This document shows, one piece after another, positions 18,744-28,166 of a stretch of DNA of 64,000 nucleotides. The notes below the pieces were generated by a model. It saw only the letters and a list, made by a program, of their open reading frames with translations. It did no database searches and was not told the origin of the DNA. How positions within the stretch are numbered: position 1 is the first letter of the stretch; every line of letters starts with the position of its first letter. Location: contig NZ_SNZP01000005.1 in the NCBI RefSeq assembly GCF_004363805.1, forward strand, positions 1 to 64,000, written 5' to 3'. This DNA comes from Paludibacterium purpuratum. Its GTDB lineage: Bacteria; Pseudomonadota; Gammaproteobacteria; Burkholderiales; Chromobacteriaceae. The position numbers and the translations under genes were made by a program.

Positions 18744-20219
18744 ATGAAATACACGGATCTACGTGATTTTGTTGCACAACTTGAACAACAAGGGGAATTG
18801 CGGCGAATCAGTCAGCCGGTTTCACCCCATCTCGAAATGACTGAAATCGGCGACCGCGTGTTAAAAGCCGGCGGTCCCGCGCTGCTATTCGAGCATCCGC
18901 GAAACGGCGATCGCACTTACGATTTTCCGGTGTTGACCAATCTTTTCGGCACACCGCGCCGGGTTGCCATGGGCATGGGCGCGAACGATGTGATGGCTTT
19001 GCGCGAAATCGGTCAGTTGCTCGCTTATCTGAAGGAGCCCGAACCGCCTCGGGGCTGGCGAGATGCCTGGGACAAGCTGCCATTGCTTAAGCAAGTGCTG
19101 AGCATGGCGCCCAAGGAAGTCAGCAAGGCGCCATGCCAGCAGATCGTCTGGGAGGGCGACGAGGTCGATCTGTCGCGCTTGCCGATCCAGCACTGCTGGC
19201 CGGGCGATGTAGCGCCGCTGATCACCTGGGGTTTGACCGTCACGCAAGGGCCGAACAAGAAGCGACAAAATCTCGGCATCTACCGTCAGCAAGTCATCGA
19301 TAAGAACCGTGTCATCATGCGCTGGCTGGCTCATCGCGGCGGCGCGTTGGACTTCCGCGACTTCCAACTCGCGCACCCCGGCCAGCCGTTCCCGGTGGCC
19401 GTCGTGCTTGGCTGTGACCCTGCCACGATCCTGGGCGCCGTCACCCCGGTTCCAGACGCTTTGTCCGAATATCAATTCGCCGGCCTACTGCGCGGCGCAC
19501 GCACCGAGCTGACCCAATGTATCGGATCGGCGTTGCGCGTGCCGGCGCGAGCGGAAATTGTGCTAGAAGGCAACATTCATCCAAATGACATGGCGCTGGA
19601 AGGCCCTTATGGCGACCACACGGGTTACTACAACGAGCAGGATCGCTTTCCGGTCTTTACCATCGACCGCATGACGATGCGCGAGAATCCGGTCTACCAC
19701 AGCACCTACACCGGCAAGCCGCCAGATGAGCCGGCCGTGCTGGGCGTGGCGCTGAACGAGGTTTTTGTGCCGATCCTGCAGAAGCAGTTTCCGGAGATCG
19801 TCGACTTCTATCTGCCGCCGGAAGGCTGCAGCTACCGTATGGCGGTGGTCAGCATCAAGAAGCAGTACCCCGGCCACGCGCGGCGAATCATGATGGGCTG
19901 CTGGAGTTTCCTGCGGCAATTCATGTACACCAAGTTCATCGTGGTCGTGGATGACGACGTCGACACGCGCGACTGGAAGGAAGTCATCTGGGCCATCACG
20001 ACACGCATGGATCCGGTGCGCGACACCATGCTGGTGGAAAACACCCCGATCGACTACCTGGACTTCGCGAGCCCGATTTCAGGGCTGGGCGGCAAGATGG
20101 GGCTTGATGCCACCAACAAGATGCCGGGCGAGACCTCGCGCGAATGGGGGACGCCTATCGTCATGGATCGAGCCGTCAAGGCGCGTGTCGACGCCATGTG
20201 GCAAGAGCTGGGACTTTGA
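18744..20219 (+). CDS. ubiD: 4-hydroxy-3-polyprenylbenzoate decarboxylase UbiD
   Basis: Decarboxylates the prenylated ring in ubiquinone synthesis using prenylated FMN made by UbiX. 491 residues is the family length. It begins [22 protein letters not shown]. The central [20 protein letters not shown] and the catalytic-site segment [20 protein letters not shown] are present, with the C-terminal [20 protein letters not shown]. Single upstream gap of 139 bases shared with divergent ompW. With ubiK it shows aerobic quinone synthesis. Confidence 0.96.
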   Translation: MKYTDLRDFVAQLEQQGELRRISQPVSPHLEMTEIGDRVLKAGGPALLFEHPRNGDRTYDFPVLTNLFGTPRRVAMGMGANDVMALREIGQLLAYLKEPEPPRGWRDAWDKLPLLKQVLSMAPKEVSKAPCQQIVWEGDEVDLSRLPIQHCWPGDVAPLITWGLTVTQGPNKKRQNLGIYRQQVIDKNRVIMRWLAHRGGALDFRDFQLAHPGQPFPVAVVLGCDPATILGAVTPVPDALSEYQFAGLLRGARTELTQCIGSALRVPARAEIVLEGNIHPNDMALEGPYGDHTGYYNEQDRFPVFTIDRMTMRENPVYHSTYTGKPPDEPAVLGVALNEVFVPILQKQFPEIVDFYLPPEGCSYRMAVVSIKKQYPGHARRIMMGCWSFLRQFMYTKFIVVVDDDVDTRDWKEVIWAITTRMDPVRDTMLVENTPIDYLDFASPISGLGGKMGLDATNKMPGETSREWGTPIVMDRAVKARVDAMWQELGL

Positions 20220-20274
20220 CCCGTAGGCGTGGGAAGGCTGGTATGATTCGCGCATCGTCAAACTGGAGTGCACC

Positions 20275-20643
20275 ATGCGAAAAACCCGCAACCCATCCCT
20301 GTCCAGCCACGTCAAGCGCATGAGTCCGCGCTTGCGCAAGAAACTGCGCGTCGGCGAATTCCGCGAATTGGGCTTCAGTCTGAAAGCCGCCATCGCCGCC
20401 GATCTGGACATAGCGGCACAGGACGACCTGCTTGAAGCCTGGCTCGGGGTGGTCGACGACCACGGCGTCAGCTTCGGCGGTCAATTCGATGCGCGCGGTG
20501 CGTTGGAAGGCGTGGTATTCCCGATTGGCGGCCAGCCGGTCACAACCGCCGTGCGCACGGCTTTGCTCGACTGGCTCAAGGCGCGCGCCGAGGTCGGCGA
20601 TCTGCAAGCCAGCGAGCTGTACGACATCTGGCACAGCGCTTAA
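20275..20643 (+). CDS. YggL-family ribosome-associated protein (DUF469)
   Basis: 122 residues with a basic N-terminus (MRKTRNPSLSSHVKRMSPRLRKKLRVGEF) and a GFSL...GRGALEG-like core typical of YggL/DUF469. E. coli YggL has been described as binding the 50S subunit; the biochemical role is not settled. An ATG with TGGAG upstream supports the start. It is probably co-transcribed with ubiD (55-base gap) and the MFS gene. Confidence 0.85.
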   Translation: MRKTRNPSLSSHVKRMSPRLRKKLRVGEFRELGFSLKAAIAADLDIAAQDDLLEAWLGVVDDHGVSFGGQFDARGALEGVVFPIGGQPVTTAVRTALLDWLKARAEVGDLQASELYDIWHSA

Positions 20644-20650
20644 CCGGTCT

Positions 20651-21847
20651 ATGCGCGCCTGCGCCCCAAATTCACCGACAAGGCTGCCAGCCGCCATCTG
20701 GCTGCTCGGCTTGGTCAGCATGCTGATGGACATCTCTTCCGAGATGATCCACAGCCTTCTGCCGCTGTTCATGGTGACCTCCCTGGGGGCCAGCGCCCTG
20801 GTCGTCGGTTTGGTCGAGGGTTTGGCCGAATCCACCGCATTGATCGTCAAAATCTTTTCCGGCATGCTCAGCGACTACTTGGGACGGCGTAAAGGGTTGG
20901 CGCTTTTCGGCTACTTGCTCGCCGCGCTGACCAAACCGCTGTTCGCCATCGCGTCATCCGCCGGCATCGTATTGACCGCTCGCTTGCTTGACCGCATCGG
21001 CAAAGGCGTGCGCGGCGCCCCGCGCGATGCCCTGGTGGCCGATATCACACCGGCGCCAATGCGCGGGGCGGCATTCGGCTTGCGTCAGTCGCTCGACACG
21101 GTGGGCGCGTTCCTCGGCCCATTGTTGGCCACCGGCCTGATGTTGCTGTGGCACGACCGATTCCGCGCCGTGTTCTGGGTCGCTGTGGTACCCGGTATGG
21201 CCGCCGTCGCGCTATTGGCGTTCGGATTGCGCGAACCGACCCCCACCGCCGCCGGCAAACGCGCCAATCCTATCCGGCGCGACAATCTGCGCCGGCTGCA
21301 TGCGCCGTATTGGTGGGTGGTCGGCGTCGGTACGCTGTTCACGCTGGCGCGGTTCAGCGAAGCCTTTTTGGTACTGCGTGCGCAACAAGCCGGCATACCC
21401 ATCGCCCTGGTGCCGCTGGTCATGGTCGCCATGAATGCGATCTATGCGCTGGCCGCCTACCCATTCGGCAAACTCTCCGATCGCATGAGCCATCGCCGAC
21501 TGCTGGCGCTCGGCCTCCTGGTGCTCCTCGTCGCCGACCTGATGTTGGCGTCTACCCCCCATTGGCCGCTGCTGCTGGCCGGCGTCACACTGTGGGGCGT
21601 CCATATGGGCATGACTCAAGGCTTATTGGCGACGATGGTGGCCGACACCGCCCCCGCCAACTTGCGCGGTACCGCATTCGGCCTCTTCAACTTAGCCAGC
21701 GGCCTGGCCATGCTGTTCGCCAGCGTGATCGCAGGCTTTCTGTGGGATCGGGTCGGTGCCGGTGCCACCTTCCATGCCGGAGCCCTCTTTTGCATGATCA
21801 CCCTGGCGGGGTTGGCGTGCATACCATCGAAATCCCGCGAAAATTAA
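20651..21847 (+). CDS. Major facilitator superfamily transporter
   Basis: A 12-helix exporter of about 398 residues. The loop 2-3 signature LSDYLGRRKGLALFGY follows helix 2, and DRIGKGVRGAPRDALVAD lies in the next loop, a pattern seen in a group of proteobacterial multidrug-like MFS proteins. The second-half repeat is FGKLSDRMSHRRLLALG. I start it at the ATG at 20651, just after the YggL stop; the reading frame extends further upstream but overlaps YggL. Substrate unknown. Its stop codon overlaps that of the convergent kinase by three bases. Confidence 0.85.
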   Translation: MRACAPNSPTRLPAAIWLLGLVSMLMDISSEMIHSLLPLFMVTSLGASALVVGLVEGLAESTALIVKIFSGMLSDYLGRRKGLALFGYLLAALTKPLFAIASSAGIVLTARLLDRIGKGVRGAPRDALVADITPAPMRGAAFGLRQSLDTVGAFLGPLLATGLMLLWHDRFRAVFWVAVVPGMAAVALLAFGLREPTPTAAGKRANPIRRDNLRRLHAPYWWVVGVGTLFTLARFSEAFLVLRAQQAGIPIALVPLVMVAMNAIYALAAYPFGKLSDRMSHRRLLALGLLVLLVADLMLASTPHWPLLLAGVTLWGVHMGMTQGLLATMVADTAPANLRGTAFGLFNLASGLAMLFASVIAGFLWDRVGAGATFHAGALFCMITLAGLACIPSKSREN

Positions 21848-23655
21848 ATCGCCCATGTCACAGCGATAAGGCTTTGCAGAACCCGCTCAAGATCTTGTTT
21901 CTCTATGGGTTTGTATAGCACTTCGTCAAATAAATGACTTCCATTTTCATCGACAAATGATTGTGGGAATGCAGTAATGGCAATAACCGGGATATTGAAT
22001 TGTTGCATCACGCGAATTTTTTTCGCCAATTCGTACCCATTCATAACTGGCATCTGAATGTCGGTCACGATGGCCGCGTAATTATTTTGCTCAATCAGGT
22101 TCAATGCCTCCTGACCATTACTGGCCGTATGGCATTCATAGCCCATATCTTTGACCAATAGGGACATCACCATCCGCAAAGCAGCATCATCGTCGACAAG
22201 CAAAATACGGAGAGAGTCGCTAGCGTGCGCAGTCGACAGCGTTTCGCAAACAAGGGGTAATGATCTTGCTGTTTCTTCAACTGGAATCTCCACAGGCACA
22301 CTGACGCAAAAAACACTTCCCGTACCCAAATGGGAGGTCATAGAGATTGTGCCATGCGCCAGCCTGACCAAATTCGCGACAATAGCCAACCCAAGACCCA
22401 TGCCATCTTTTGAAGTTTCAAATTTACTTAATTGTGTAAATGGTTCAAATATCGCATCGGCATCGACATCCGCAACGCCGCATCCCGTGTCGGACACTTT
22501 GAGCAGCAATAAACCTTGGCGCGGCGGAAGTTCCATAACGAACGAATACTCCACCTTAACGAAACCCACGTCGGTAAATTTAATTGCATTAAGTACGAGA
22601 TTAGAAACAATCTGACTTAGACGTTCACGATCAAATATTATTTGATCAGGCACATTTTCACTACAAGAATAAAATTCCAGTTTTTTCAGTTCGGCATGAG
22701 GCCGCAAAGATTCAAAAATCGACATGCGCCAATCAAAAAACACAAACGGCGCCATATTCAATTTCAGCTGCCTATTCTCCAACCCACTCAGATCAATCAA
22801 ATCATCGACCAATTTTTTAAGTTGGCAACTTGACTCTTTGATAACACCGACAATGGATGAATGCTGGTTCGCCATCGCCGTATTTTCCAATAGACTGACC
22901 GCACCCAGTACGGCCTGCAAAGGGCTGCGTAACTCATGGCTAACAGTTGCCAAAAACTGACTTTTAGCTTTACTAGTGCTTTCAGCAATACATTTTGCTT
23001 TTTCGGCCAACTCAAGACATCTTGTTTGCTCCTTTGTCTTTTTCTGTTGCCATCTAAGCTTCAAAACAGAAATAACGAGAAATGCAAAGCAGCATATCAC
23101 TGAAAACTGCATCAAGCGCAGCTGATTTTCTCTATATCTATCATTGGCCCGACTAATCTCAGCATAGCGAACTGCCAATTTCCTTCCTATGATATTTATT
23201 TGATTGACTTGGTTTTTTATTGAAAAAAGCGCATGACTCACGGCCTGCAATGCGGACTTATCAAACTTTTTCAAGCCATGAACCTGAGATTCCAATTTAT
23301 TTCTTGTGCTAATTATTTTATTTATTGCATCTGAAAAACCTTCGTTTGCAGTCAGCTCTTTAGCGTATTTTGTATCGGCCACCAACATATCCACACGAGA
23401 CAAAAAAATTCCAATTTTCAAATCCACACTTGAAACATCTATATTTTCGTCAATCATTTCTTTCTGAACGGCAACCAGCAATTTTTCATAGCTAATCAAC
23501 AATTGCGATGTTTGCCAGTAGTAGCTTTCATGTGCATCGACCACAAATTTTCTAGAGCGATTATTTTCAAAATAAAGCAGAGACATTAAAAACAACATAG
23601 CCATAATAATAGAAATCAAGAAGGCAATGATTAAATAATGAAATCTATGGCTCAT
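21844..23655 (-). CDS. Hybrid sensor histidine kinase with receiver domain
   Basis: A 603-residue inner-membrane sensor. Membrane helix about 8-28, periplasmic helical region about 30-180, second helix about 190-210, short coiled coil. The HisKA domain has phospho-acceptor FLATVSHELRSPLQAVLG, and the ATPase domain has NLVLNAIKF (N box), DTGCGVADVD (G1) and GMGLGLAIV (G2). The C-terminal receiver has Asp in AIVTDIQMPVMNGYE and Lys in LYKPIEK. No HPt domain is present. ATG at 23655 has AAGGAGGAG upstream. It is 14 bases after the periplasmic gene 23670-24134. Base composition is visibly more A+T-rich than the neighbours, suggesting acquisition. Target response regulator unknown. Confidence 0.9.
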   Translation of the reverse strand: MSHRFHYLIIAFLISIIMAMLFLMSLLYFENNRSRKFVVDAHESYYWQTSQLLISYEKLLVAVQKEMIDENIDVSSVDLKIGIFLSRVDMLVADTKYAKELTANEGFSDAINKIISTRNKLESQVHGLKKFDKSALQAVSHALFSIKNQVNQINIIGRKLAVRYAEISRANDRYRENQLRLMQFSVICCFAFLVISVLKLRWQQKKTKEQTRCLELAEKAKCIAESTSKAKSQFLATVSHELRSPLQAVLGAVSLLENTAMANQHSSIVGVIKESSCQLKKLVDDLIDLSGLENRQLKLNMAPFVFFDWRMSIFESLRPHAELKKLEFYSCSENVPDQIIFDRERLSQIVSNLVLNAIKFTDVGFVKVEYSFVMELPPRQGLLLLKVSDTGCGVADVDADAIFEPFTQLSKFETSKDGMGLGLAIVANLVRLAHGTISMTSHLGTGSVFCVSVPVEIPVEETARSLPLVCETLSTAHASDSLRILLVDDDAALRMVMSLLVKDMGYECHTASNGQEALNLIEQNNYAAIVTDIQMPVMNGYELAKKIRVMQQFNIPVIAITAFPQSFVDENGSHLFDEVLYKPIEKQDLERVLQSLIAVTWAI

Positions 23656-23669
23656 GACTCCTCCTTGAA

Positions 23670-24134
23670 TCAACGCACAAAGATTTGATTGACATACCAT
23701 ATCATTTTTGAATCGGTATTCATTGTCTGCAATTCTTTGAATTGTTCCATAGGGTAAACCACCCTTACCGGGCCTTTTTCTCTAACAGTCAGCGGCTTAC
23801 CATTCTTTTTTATCGCCAGAATGACTTGGTATTTATTGAAATCGGAGACAGGAATTGTGACACTATAATCATCGTATGCAGAAAAAATCACGGCTTGGCC
23901 GTGCGCACCGACCCACTCCAACACATCCTTTAGCAGCGGGCCCGTATAGGAGGCGCGTGCTGCCCAAGGCGTTCTGGTCGTAATAGTGTGCATAGGCAGT
24001 GCATTTAGCGCATCAATTCTAATGACGACCGGTCTTGCCACATTGCCACCAATGGTCAGCATCAGCGGTGATTTAGGTTCAGCAAAACATATTGATTGGA
24101 TAAATAAGCAACAAAGAATAAATTTATTTTTCAT
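23670..24134 (-). CDS. Periplasmic oxidoreductase-molybdopterin-domain-like protein
   Basis: 154 residues: signal peptide MKNKFILCCLFIQSICFAEP, then a domain resembling the SUOX/YedY molybdopterin-binding fold: LTIGGNVARPVVIRIDALNALP, YTGPLLKDVLEWVGA, YSVTIPVSDFNKYQVILA, GPVRVVYPMEQF. The mature part has no cysteine, whereas catalytic members use a Cys to ligate molybdenum. So it is more likely a ligand-binding relic or sensory partner than an enzyme. It is encoded 14 bases upstream of the hybrid kinase, with the same A+T-rich composition, implying one operon and a shared signal path. Confidence 0.75.
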   Translation of the reverse strand: MKNKFILCCLFIQSICFAEPKSPLMLTIGGNVARPVVIRIDALNALPMHTITTRTPWAARASYTGPLLKDVLEWVGAHGQAVIFSAYDDYSVTIPVSDFNKYQVILAIKKNGKPLTVREKGPVRVVYPMEQFKELQTMNTDSKMIWYVNQIFVR

Positions 24135-24552
24135 CGAACTTAACCCTAACTAACATATACCTAAAACCTGCTGTCGCACTCATATTTTTTCGTTGTAATC
24201 GACACACAAGCCGATAGCTTTGATAGTGCGCAATTGGCATTATTTACAGCATAGAGATATTAAAATCTGATTCGCAGTTAAAACATTTAGGTTGGACTAT
24301 TTTTAATAAAACAGTTCATTAGGCATGGCCATACCTGTCCGGTGGCCACCTAGACCACGACAAGCAGTACAACGTGTCAGTACACGGCGGTTATTGCGGT
24401 GAAATCCTGCGGAGATGAAGTACTTTGAGCTTGCGGCCGAGAGTCGGCCATTGATGACGGCCCATGCCGTGTCTTTGAGCGGCACGCCGTCAGGCCAGCA
24501 TCATTGGACTTGGCCTGGTGGCGCGGGGAGAACGATTAGAGGCAGCCGGCAG
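24135..24552. other. 418-base intergenic region, strongly A+T-rich then G+C-rich
   Basis: Positions 24135-24300 are very A+T-rich and probably hold the promoter of the kinase pair. From about 24303 composition switches to G+C-rich. A 60-codon minus-strand frame (24303-24485) encodes a cysteine-containing peptide (CTACRGLGGHRTG). It has no recognisable family and no good ribosome binding site, so it is not called as a gene. The composition step marks the likely edge of the acquired segment. Confidence 0.5.
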
Positions 24553-25155
24553 TCAAGAGGCCATGCGGAAAATGCGGTAACCGACATACAACCAGGTTTC
24601 ACGCGACAAGAAGGCGATGCGCGCCGACAAGGTGCGATAGCGCGTCGAGCGGGTGGGCGACGGTGTCGCGGCCAAGCCGAGATCGCGCGCCATGAGTACG
24701 GCGCGACGCATGTGCCAAGGATCGCTGACCAACAGGTAGGTATGAATGCCGAACGGCTCAGCCAGCTGCTTGGCGTTTTGCAGATTTTCCCAAGTCGTGC
24801 GCGAATCGGGCTCGGCCAGCATTGCCGTCATCGGCACCCCTGCCTTGAGGGCGTACTCGCGGCCGACATCGGCCTCGGAAGGATAGCCCGGTACCGGCGT
24901 TCCGCCGGTGAATACGATCCAGTGAACCTGCCCCGCCTTGTACAGCTCGACCGCATGGCGGATACGCTCGCGAAAGACCGGCGACGGCTTATCGCCCCAC
25001 GCTGCGGCGCCAAGCACCAGCGCCGCATCGGCTTTGGCAGGGTAATCCGGCGGTTCCCCATCGCTGACGATGCTCCACGCCACGCCGCCCATTGCCAGCA
25101 GCACCAGCAGGAAGGCCAGCAACACGCCTTTGAGCACCAACCACAGATAATGCAT
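24553..25155 (-). CDS. YdcF/SanA-like DUF218 membrane protein
   Basis: 200 residues: one N-terminal membrane helix (LWLVLKGVLLAFLLVLLAMGG) then a DUF218 domain with ADAALVLGAAAWGDKPSPVF, GQVHWIVFTGGTP, ADVGREYALKAGVP, EPDSRTTWENLQNAK and YLLVSDPWHMRRAVLMARDLG. This matches the SanA/YdcF group, linked in enterobacteria to cell-envelope permeability and vancomycin resistance. The biochemical activity is not known. Downstream of the glycan operon in the same direction. Confidence 0.85.
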   Translation of the reverse strand: MHYLWLVLKGVLLAFLLVLLAMGGVAWSIVSDGEPPDYPAKADAALVLGAAAWGDKPSPVFRERIRHAVELYKAGQVHWIVFTGGTPVPGYPSEADVGREYALKAGVPMTAMLAEPDSRTTWENLQNAKQLAEPFGIHTYLLVSDPWHMRRAVLMARDLGLAATPSPTRSTRYRTLSARIAFLSRETWLYVGYRIFRMAS

Positions 25156-25196
25156 TCTCGACTCGTTCCGCTAAACACGCGGATATTATAAACGGC

Positions 25197-25574
25197 TTAC
25201 CCGCCCTCCGGGTCGATTCCTCCCGCCGGTGTGCACAGCAGGCATCGACCGACATCGACCAAACCATCCAGCGACTGCCGCTGACTTCGCTCGACAGCTT
25301 CTAGCCATGGCCACCACTCGGGTACATCGACAGCCTGCATACGCCGACAGCCGAGACGCTGCGTTTCGCCCCAGTCATACAACAGGGACAGAACATCGCC
25401 GAGCCAACGCCGCTGGATACGCGCGAACTTATCGGACATGGGCGCAGCGCCGAACGCGGTTCGACCATTGAAGAACCACTGCGAACGCAGAAACACCTGC
25501 TGGCGGCGCAGACAATCGAGCTGACAGGAGAAAGCAATCGGCCATGTGTTGGCCAGGAGACGAAGAATAGGCAT
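25197..25574 (-). CDS. Small protein of unknown function
   Basis: 125 residues, not recognised. It is rich in Trp, Arg and Cys (CQLDC near the N-terminus, CLLC near the C-terminus), with no clear membrane helix or signal peptide. TAGGAG precedes the ATG by about seven bases and lies within the right arm of a perfect hairpin (25578-25610). It is the last gene of the glycan operon direction, 67 bases after the dehydratase, so it may be co-transcribed. Coding is supported by frame length and the ribosome binding site only. Confidence 0.55.
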   Translation of the reverse strand: MPILRLLANTWPIAFSCQLDCLRRQQVFLRSQWFFNGRTAFGAAPMSDKFARIQRRWLGDVLSLLYDWGETQRLGCRRMQAVDVPEWWPWLEAVERSQRQSLDGLVDVGRCLLCTPAGGIDPEGG

Positions 25575-25577
25575 GGC

Positions 25578-25610
25578 AAACTCCTATGTTGCACTGCACC
25601 ATAGGAGTTT
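25578..25610 (-). promoter_or_regulatory. Perfect hairpin covering the ribosome binding site of the 125-residue gene
   Basis: AAACTCCTATG / CATAGGAGTTT, 11-bp arms separated by 11 bases. On the minus strand the promoter-distal arm contains ATAGGAGTTT, the Shine-Dalgarno of the gene at 25574. Formed in RNA, it would hide that site. There is no T run, so it is not an intrinsic terminator. Confidence 0.6.
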
Positions 25611-25641
25611 AAAATGGCGTTAGCCAAGAAACAAGTGCGAC

Positions 25642-27528
25642 CTAACGTGTCTGTGCCAGGCAAACCCAGTCCTGGGTTCGCTCGGCGGCATTGAATTCCT
25701 GCACCGCTTCCCGCATCAGCGCGAATGCGCTTTCGGCATCCAGTCGATCGCAGGTTGCCTTGAGCCGGTCGAGCAGCGCGCGCAAGTCGGCCTCGGGAAT
25801 CAACGACTCCTGGGCGCGCAAGATGCGCTCGTGATCGGTATCCAGCACGTTGTCGCCGATCAGCAATTCTTCGTACAGTTTCTCGCCGGGGCGCAGACCG
25901 GTGTAACGAATTTCGATATCGCCCAGCGGCCGGTTGCCGTCTTTCACCTCCAACCCGGAAAGATGCACCATGCGGCGTGCCAAATCGGCAATCCGTACCG
26001 GTTGCCCCATATCGAGCACGAACACGTCGCCGCCTAGCCCCATCGCGCCGGCTTGGATCACCAGCTGTGCCGCCTCGGGAATGGTCATGAAGTAGCGGGT
26101 GATGTCAGGGTGCGTCACGGTCACCGGCCCGCCCAGCTTGATCTGCTGCTTGAATAGCGGCACCACCGAGCCGGATGAGCCCAGCACGTTACCGAAGCGC
26201 ACCATGACGAAACGCGTGCGACTACCTCGCGCGTGGCGGGCCTGCAGCACCAGCTCGGCCAAACGCTTGGTGGCCCCCATGACATTGGTCGGCCGCACCG
26301 CCTTATCGGTGGAAATCAGCACGAAGGTATCGACGCCGCACTCCTCGGCAGCCTGGGCCGCCGTATCGGTGCCGAACGCGTTATTAAGAATACCCGACAC
26401 CGGATTATGCTCGACCAGCGGTACATGCTTGTAGGCCGCGGCATGGTATACCGTCTCGACGCCGAACGTGCGCATCACCTGGGTCAGACGCGCATGATCG
26501 GCTACCGACCCCAGCAATGCCACGCGCGGGCAATCCGGCGCCTTACTCGCCAACGACTGGTCGATGGCATACAGGTTGTACTCGGCCTGTTCGAACAACA
26601 CCAAAAGCTTCGGCCGACATTGCGCGATCTGGCGTACCAGCTCGGAACCGATCGAGCCGCCGGCGCCGGTCACCATCACCACACGATTTTCGATATTGGC
26701 GGACATCAGCTCGCGGCGCGGCGGCACCGGTTCGCGGCCGAGCAAATCCTCAATGTCGACTTCCTTCAACTCCTCGACCCGCACCTCGCCGGAAACCAAA
26801 TCGGCCATGCCCGGCAAACGCTTGATCGGCACCCGCAGAGACTCCAGACTCTCCAGAATCTCACGTTGACGCGCACGGTTGACGGACGGCAGCGCCAGCA
26901 AAATCAGCTTGGCGCCGGTCTCCTTGACCAGAATCGGCAGCTCTTGCGGGCCATGCACCGCGACGCCGCGGAAAGTGCGGCGCCACAGGGAGGGGTTATC
27001 GTCGACGAATGCCATCGGCCGATATTCCCGTCCGGCCTGCAACGCCAACATCAACTGCACCCCGGCGCGGCCGGCGCCGTAGATGATGACGTGTTCGCGC
27101 GGCGCATCCACCGCGTCGATGCGACGCACTAGCCCACGCAGCAGGAAACGGCTCCCGCCGATATAGGCCATGGCGAACACCCAGAAAATGACGATCGACG
27201 AACGCGGGAACGGATGCATGCCGGCCAGCGCGATCACGGCGGTCAAAACCAGTACCGCCAACGTCACGCCGGAGAGCACGGTGTAGACGATCTTATCGTC
27301 CAGGTACTTGAGCACCGCACGGTAAAGCCCGAGATGGATGAAAATCGGAAGCACCCAGAACGGCGGGACGAAGAAGATCCACAGATAGGGATTGAGTTTG
27401 GGATCCCAACTGCCGCCCAAACGCAGGATTACGGCGCTCCACAGCGCTAGCGGCAGCAGCACGGCGTCGAGCAACATCAATAGCGCCATCTTATTGTGGC
27501 GCGAGAACGAGAGCATTTTTTCCAGCAT
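25642..27528 (-). CDS. WbpM/CapD-type UDP-sugar 4,6-dehydratase
   Basis: A 628-residue membrane-anchored nucleoside-diphosphate-sugar dehydratase. Four N-terminal membrane helices (about 15-125), a first Rossmann fold GAGRAGVQL (about 151), then a second, catalytic Rossmann fold GAGGSIGSELVRQ (about 288). STDKAVRPTNVMGATKR shows Met in place of the catalytic Tyr (MxxxK), the signature of the large WbpM/PglF group. Such enzymes convert UDP-GlcNAc to the 4-keto-6-deoxy sugar that the aminotransferase at 28166 can use. It follows the sugar transferase by five bases. Confidence 0.92.
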   Translation of the reverse strand: MLEKMLSFSRHNKMALLMLLDAVLLPLALWSAVILRLGGSWDPKLNPYLWIFFVPPFWVLPIFIHLGLYRAVLKYLDDKIVYTVLSGVTLAVLVLTAVIALAGMHPFPRSSIVIFWVFAMAYIGGSRFLLRGLVRRIDAVDAPREHVIIYGAGRAGVQLMLALQAGREYRPMAFVDDNPSLWRRTFRGVAVHGPQELPILVKETGAKLILLALPSVNRARQREILESLESLRVPIKRLPGMADLVSGEVRVEELKEVDIEDLLGREPVPPRRELMSANIENRVVMVTGAGGSIGSELVRQIAQCRPKLLVLFEQAEYNLYAIDQSLASKAPDCPRVALLGSVADHARLTQVMRTFGVETVYHAAAYKHVPLVEHNPVSGILNNAFGTDTAAQAAEECGVDTFVLISTDKAVRPTNVMGATKRLAELVLQARHARGSRTRFVMVRFGNVLGSSGSVVPLFKQQIKLGGPVTVTHPDITRYFMTIPEAAQLVIQAGAMGLGGDVFVLDMGQPVRIADLARRMVHLSGLEVKDGNRPLGDIEIRYTGLRPGEKLYEELLIGDNVLDTDHERILRAQESLIPEADLRALLDRLKATCDRLDAESAFALMREAVQEFNAAERTQDWVCLAQTR

Positions 27529-27533
27529 GTCGG

Positions 27534-28166
27534 TCAGCGTGAAACGATTTTCATCATAGTGGCGAAGATGATGCGGATATCCTCAAACAGCGTGTGACTA
27601 TCGGCATACTTCGCATAATAGGCCAGCTTCTCGGGCAGCACCTGCTCGATATAGGCCCGCTCCGGATCCTCGGCCCGGCCGAGGATCTCGTTTTCGTCGA
27701 TCATACGAATCGACGCCCAATCCGTGATACCCGGCCGTAGCGCCAACACTTTGGCGCGCAAGTCACCCGGATAATACGCGACATAGCGCGGCACTTCCGG
27801 GCGCGGCCCGACCAGGCTCATCCGCCCCAACACCACGTCGAGTAACTGCGGCAGCTCGTCGAGCTTGGTTTTGCGCAACCAGCGGCCGGCGCCGGTCACG
27901 CGGACATCCGTCCCAACGGTCAACTGCCCTTGGCGCTCGGCATCGACACGCATGGTGCGGAATTTGTGAATACGGAACGGCACGCCGAAGCGCCCTACCC
28001 GCTCCTGGCGGAAAAACACCGGGCCGGGCGAATCGAGCCGTACCCACAAAGCCAACAGCAACAGCAGCGGCGACAATAGCGCCAGCCCCATGCCGGCGGC
28101 CAACAAATCGAAGCCTCGCTTGACCCGGTCCGAGCCGGGTGCGCGGCTGGCGCTACCTACCGCCAT
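27534..28166 (-). CDS. Initiating sugar-phosphate transferase (PglC-like)
   Basis: A monotopic phosphoglycosyl transferase of about 210 residues, short form without the extra N-terminal helices of WbaP. It transfers a sugar-1-phosphate from UDP-sugar to undecaprenyl phosphate. Membrane re-entrant helix RGFDLLAAGMGLALLSPLLLLL, then FFRQERVGRFG, FRIHKFRTMRVDAE, RKTKLDELPQLLDVV with the catalytic Asp-Glu pair, and GRMSLVGPRPEVP. Start ATG at 28166 overlaps the stop of the aminotransferase (TGATG), so translation is coupled. Substrate probably the UDP-4-amino sugar or its N-acetyl derivative. Confidence 0.92.
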   Translation of the reverse strand: MAVGSASRAPGSDRVKRGFDLLAAGMGLALLSPLLLLLALWVRLDSPGPVFFRQERVGRFGVPFRIHKFRTMRVDAERQGQLTVGTDVRVTGAGRWLRKTKLDELPQLLDVVLGRMSLVGPRPEVPRYVAYYPGDLRAKVLALRPGITDWASIRMIDENEILGRAEDPERAYIEQVLPEKLAYYAKYADSHTLFEDIRIIFATMMKIVSR

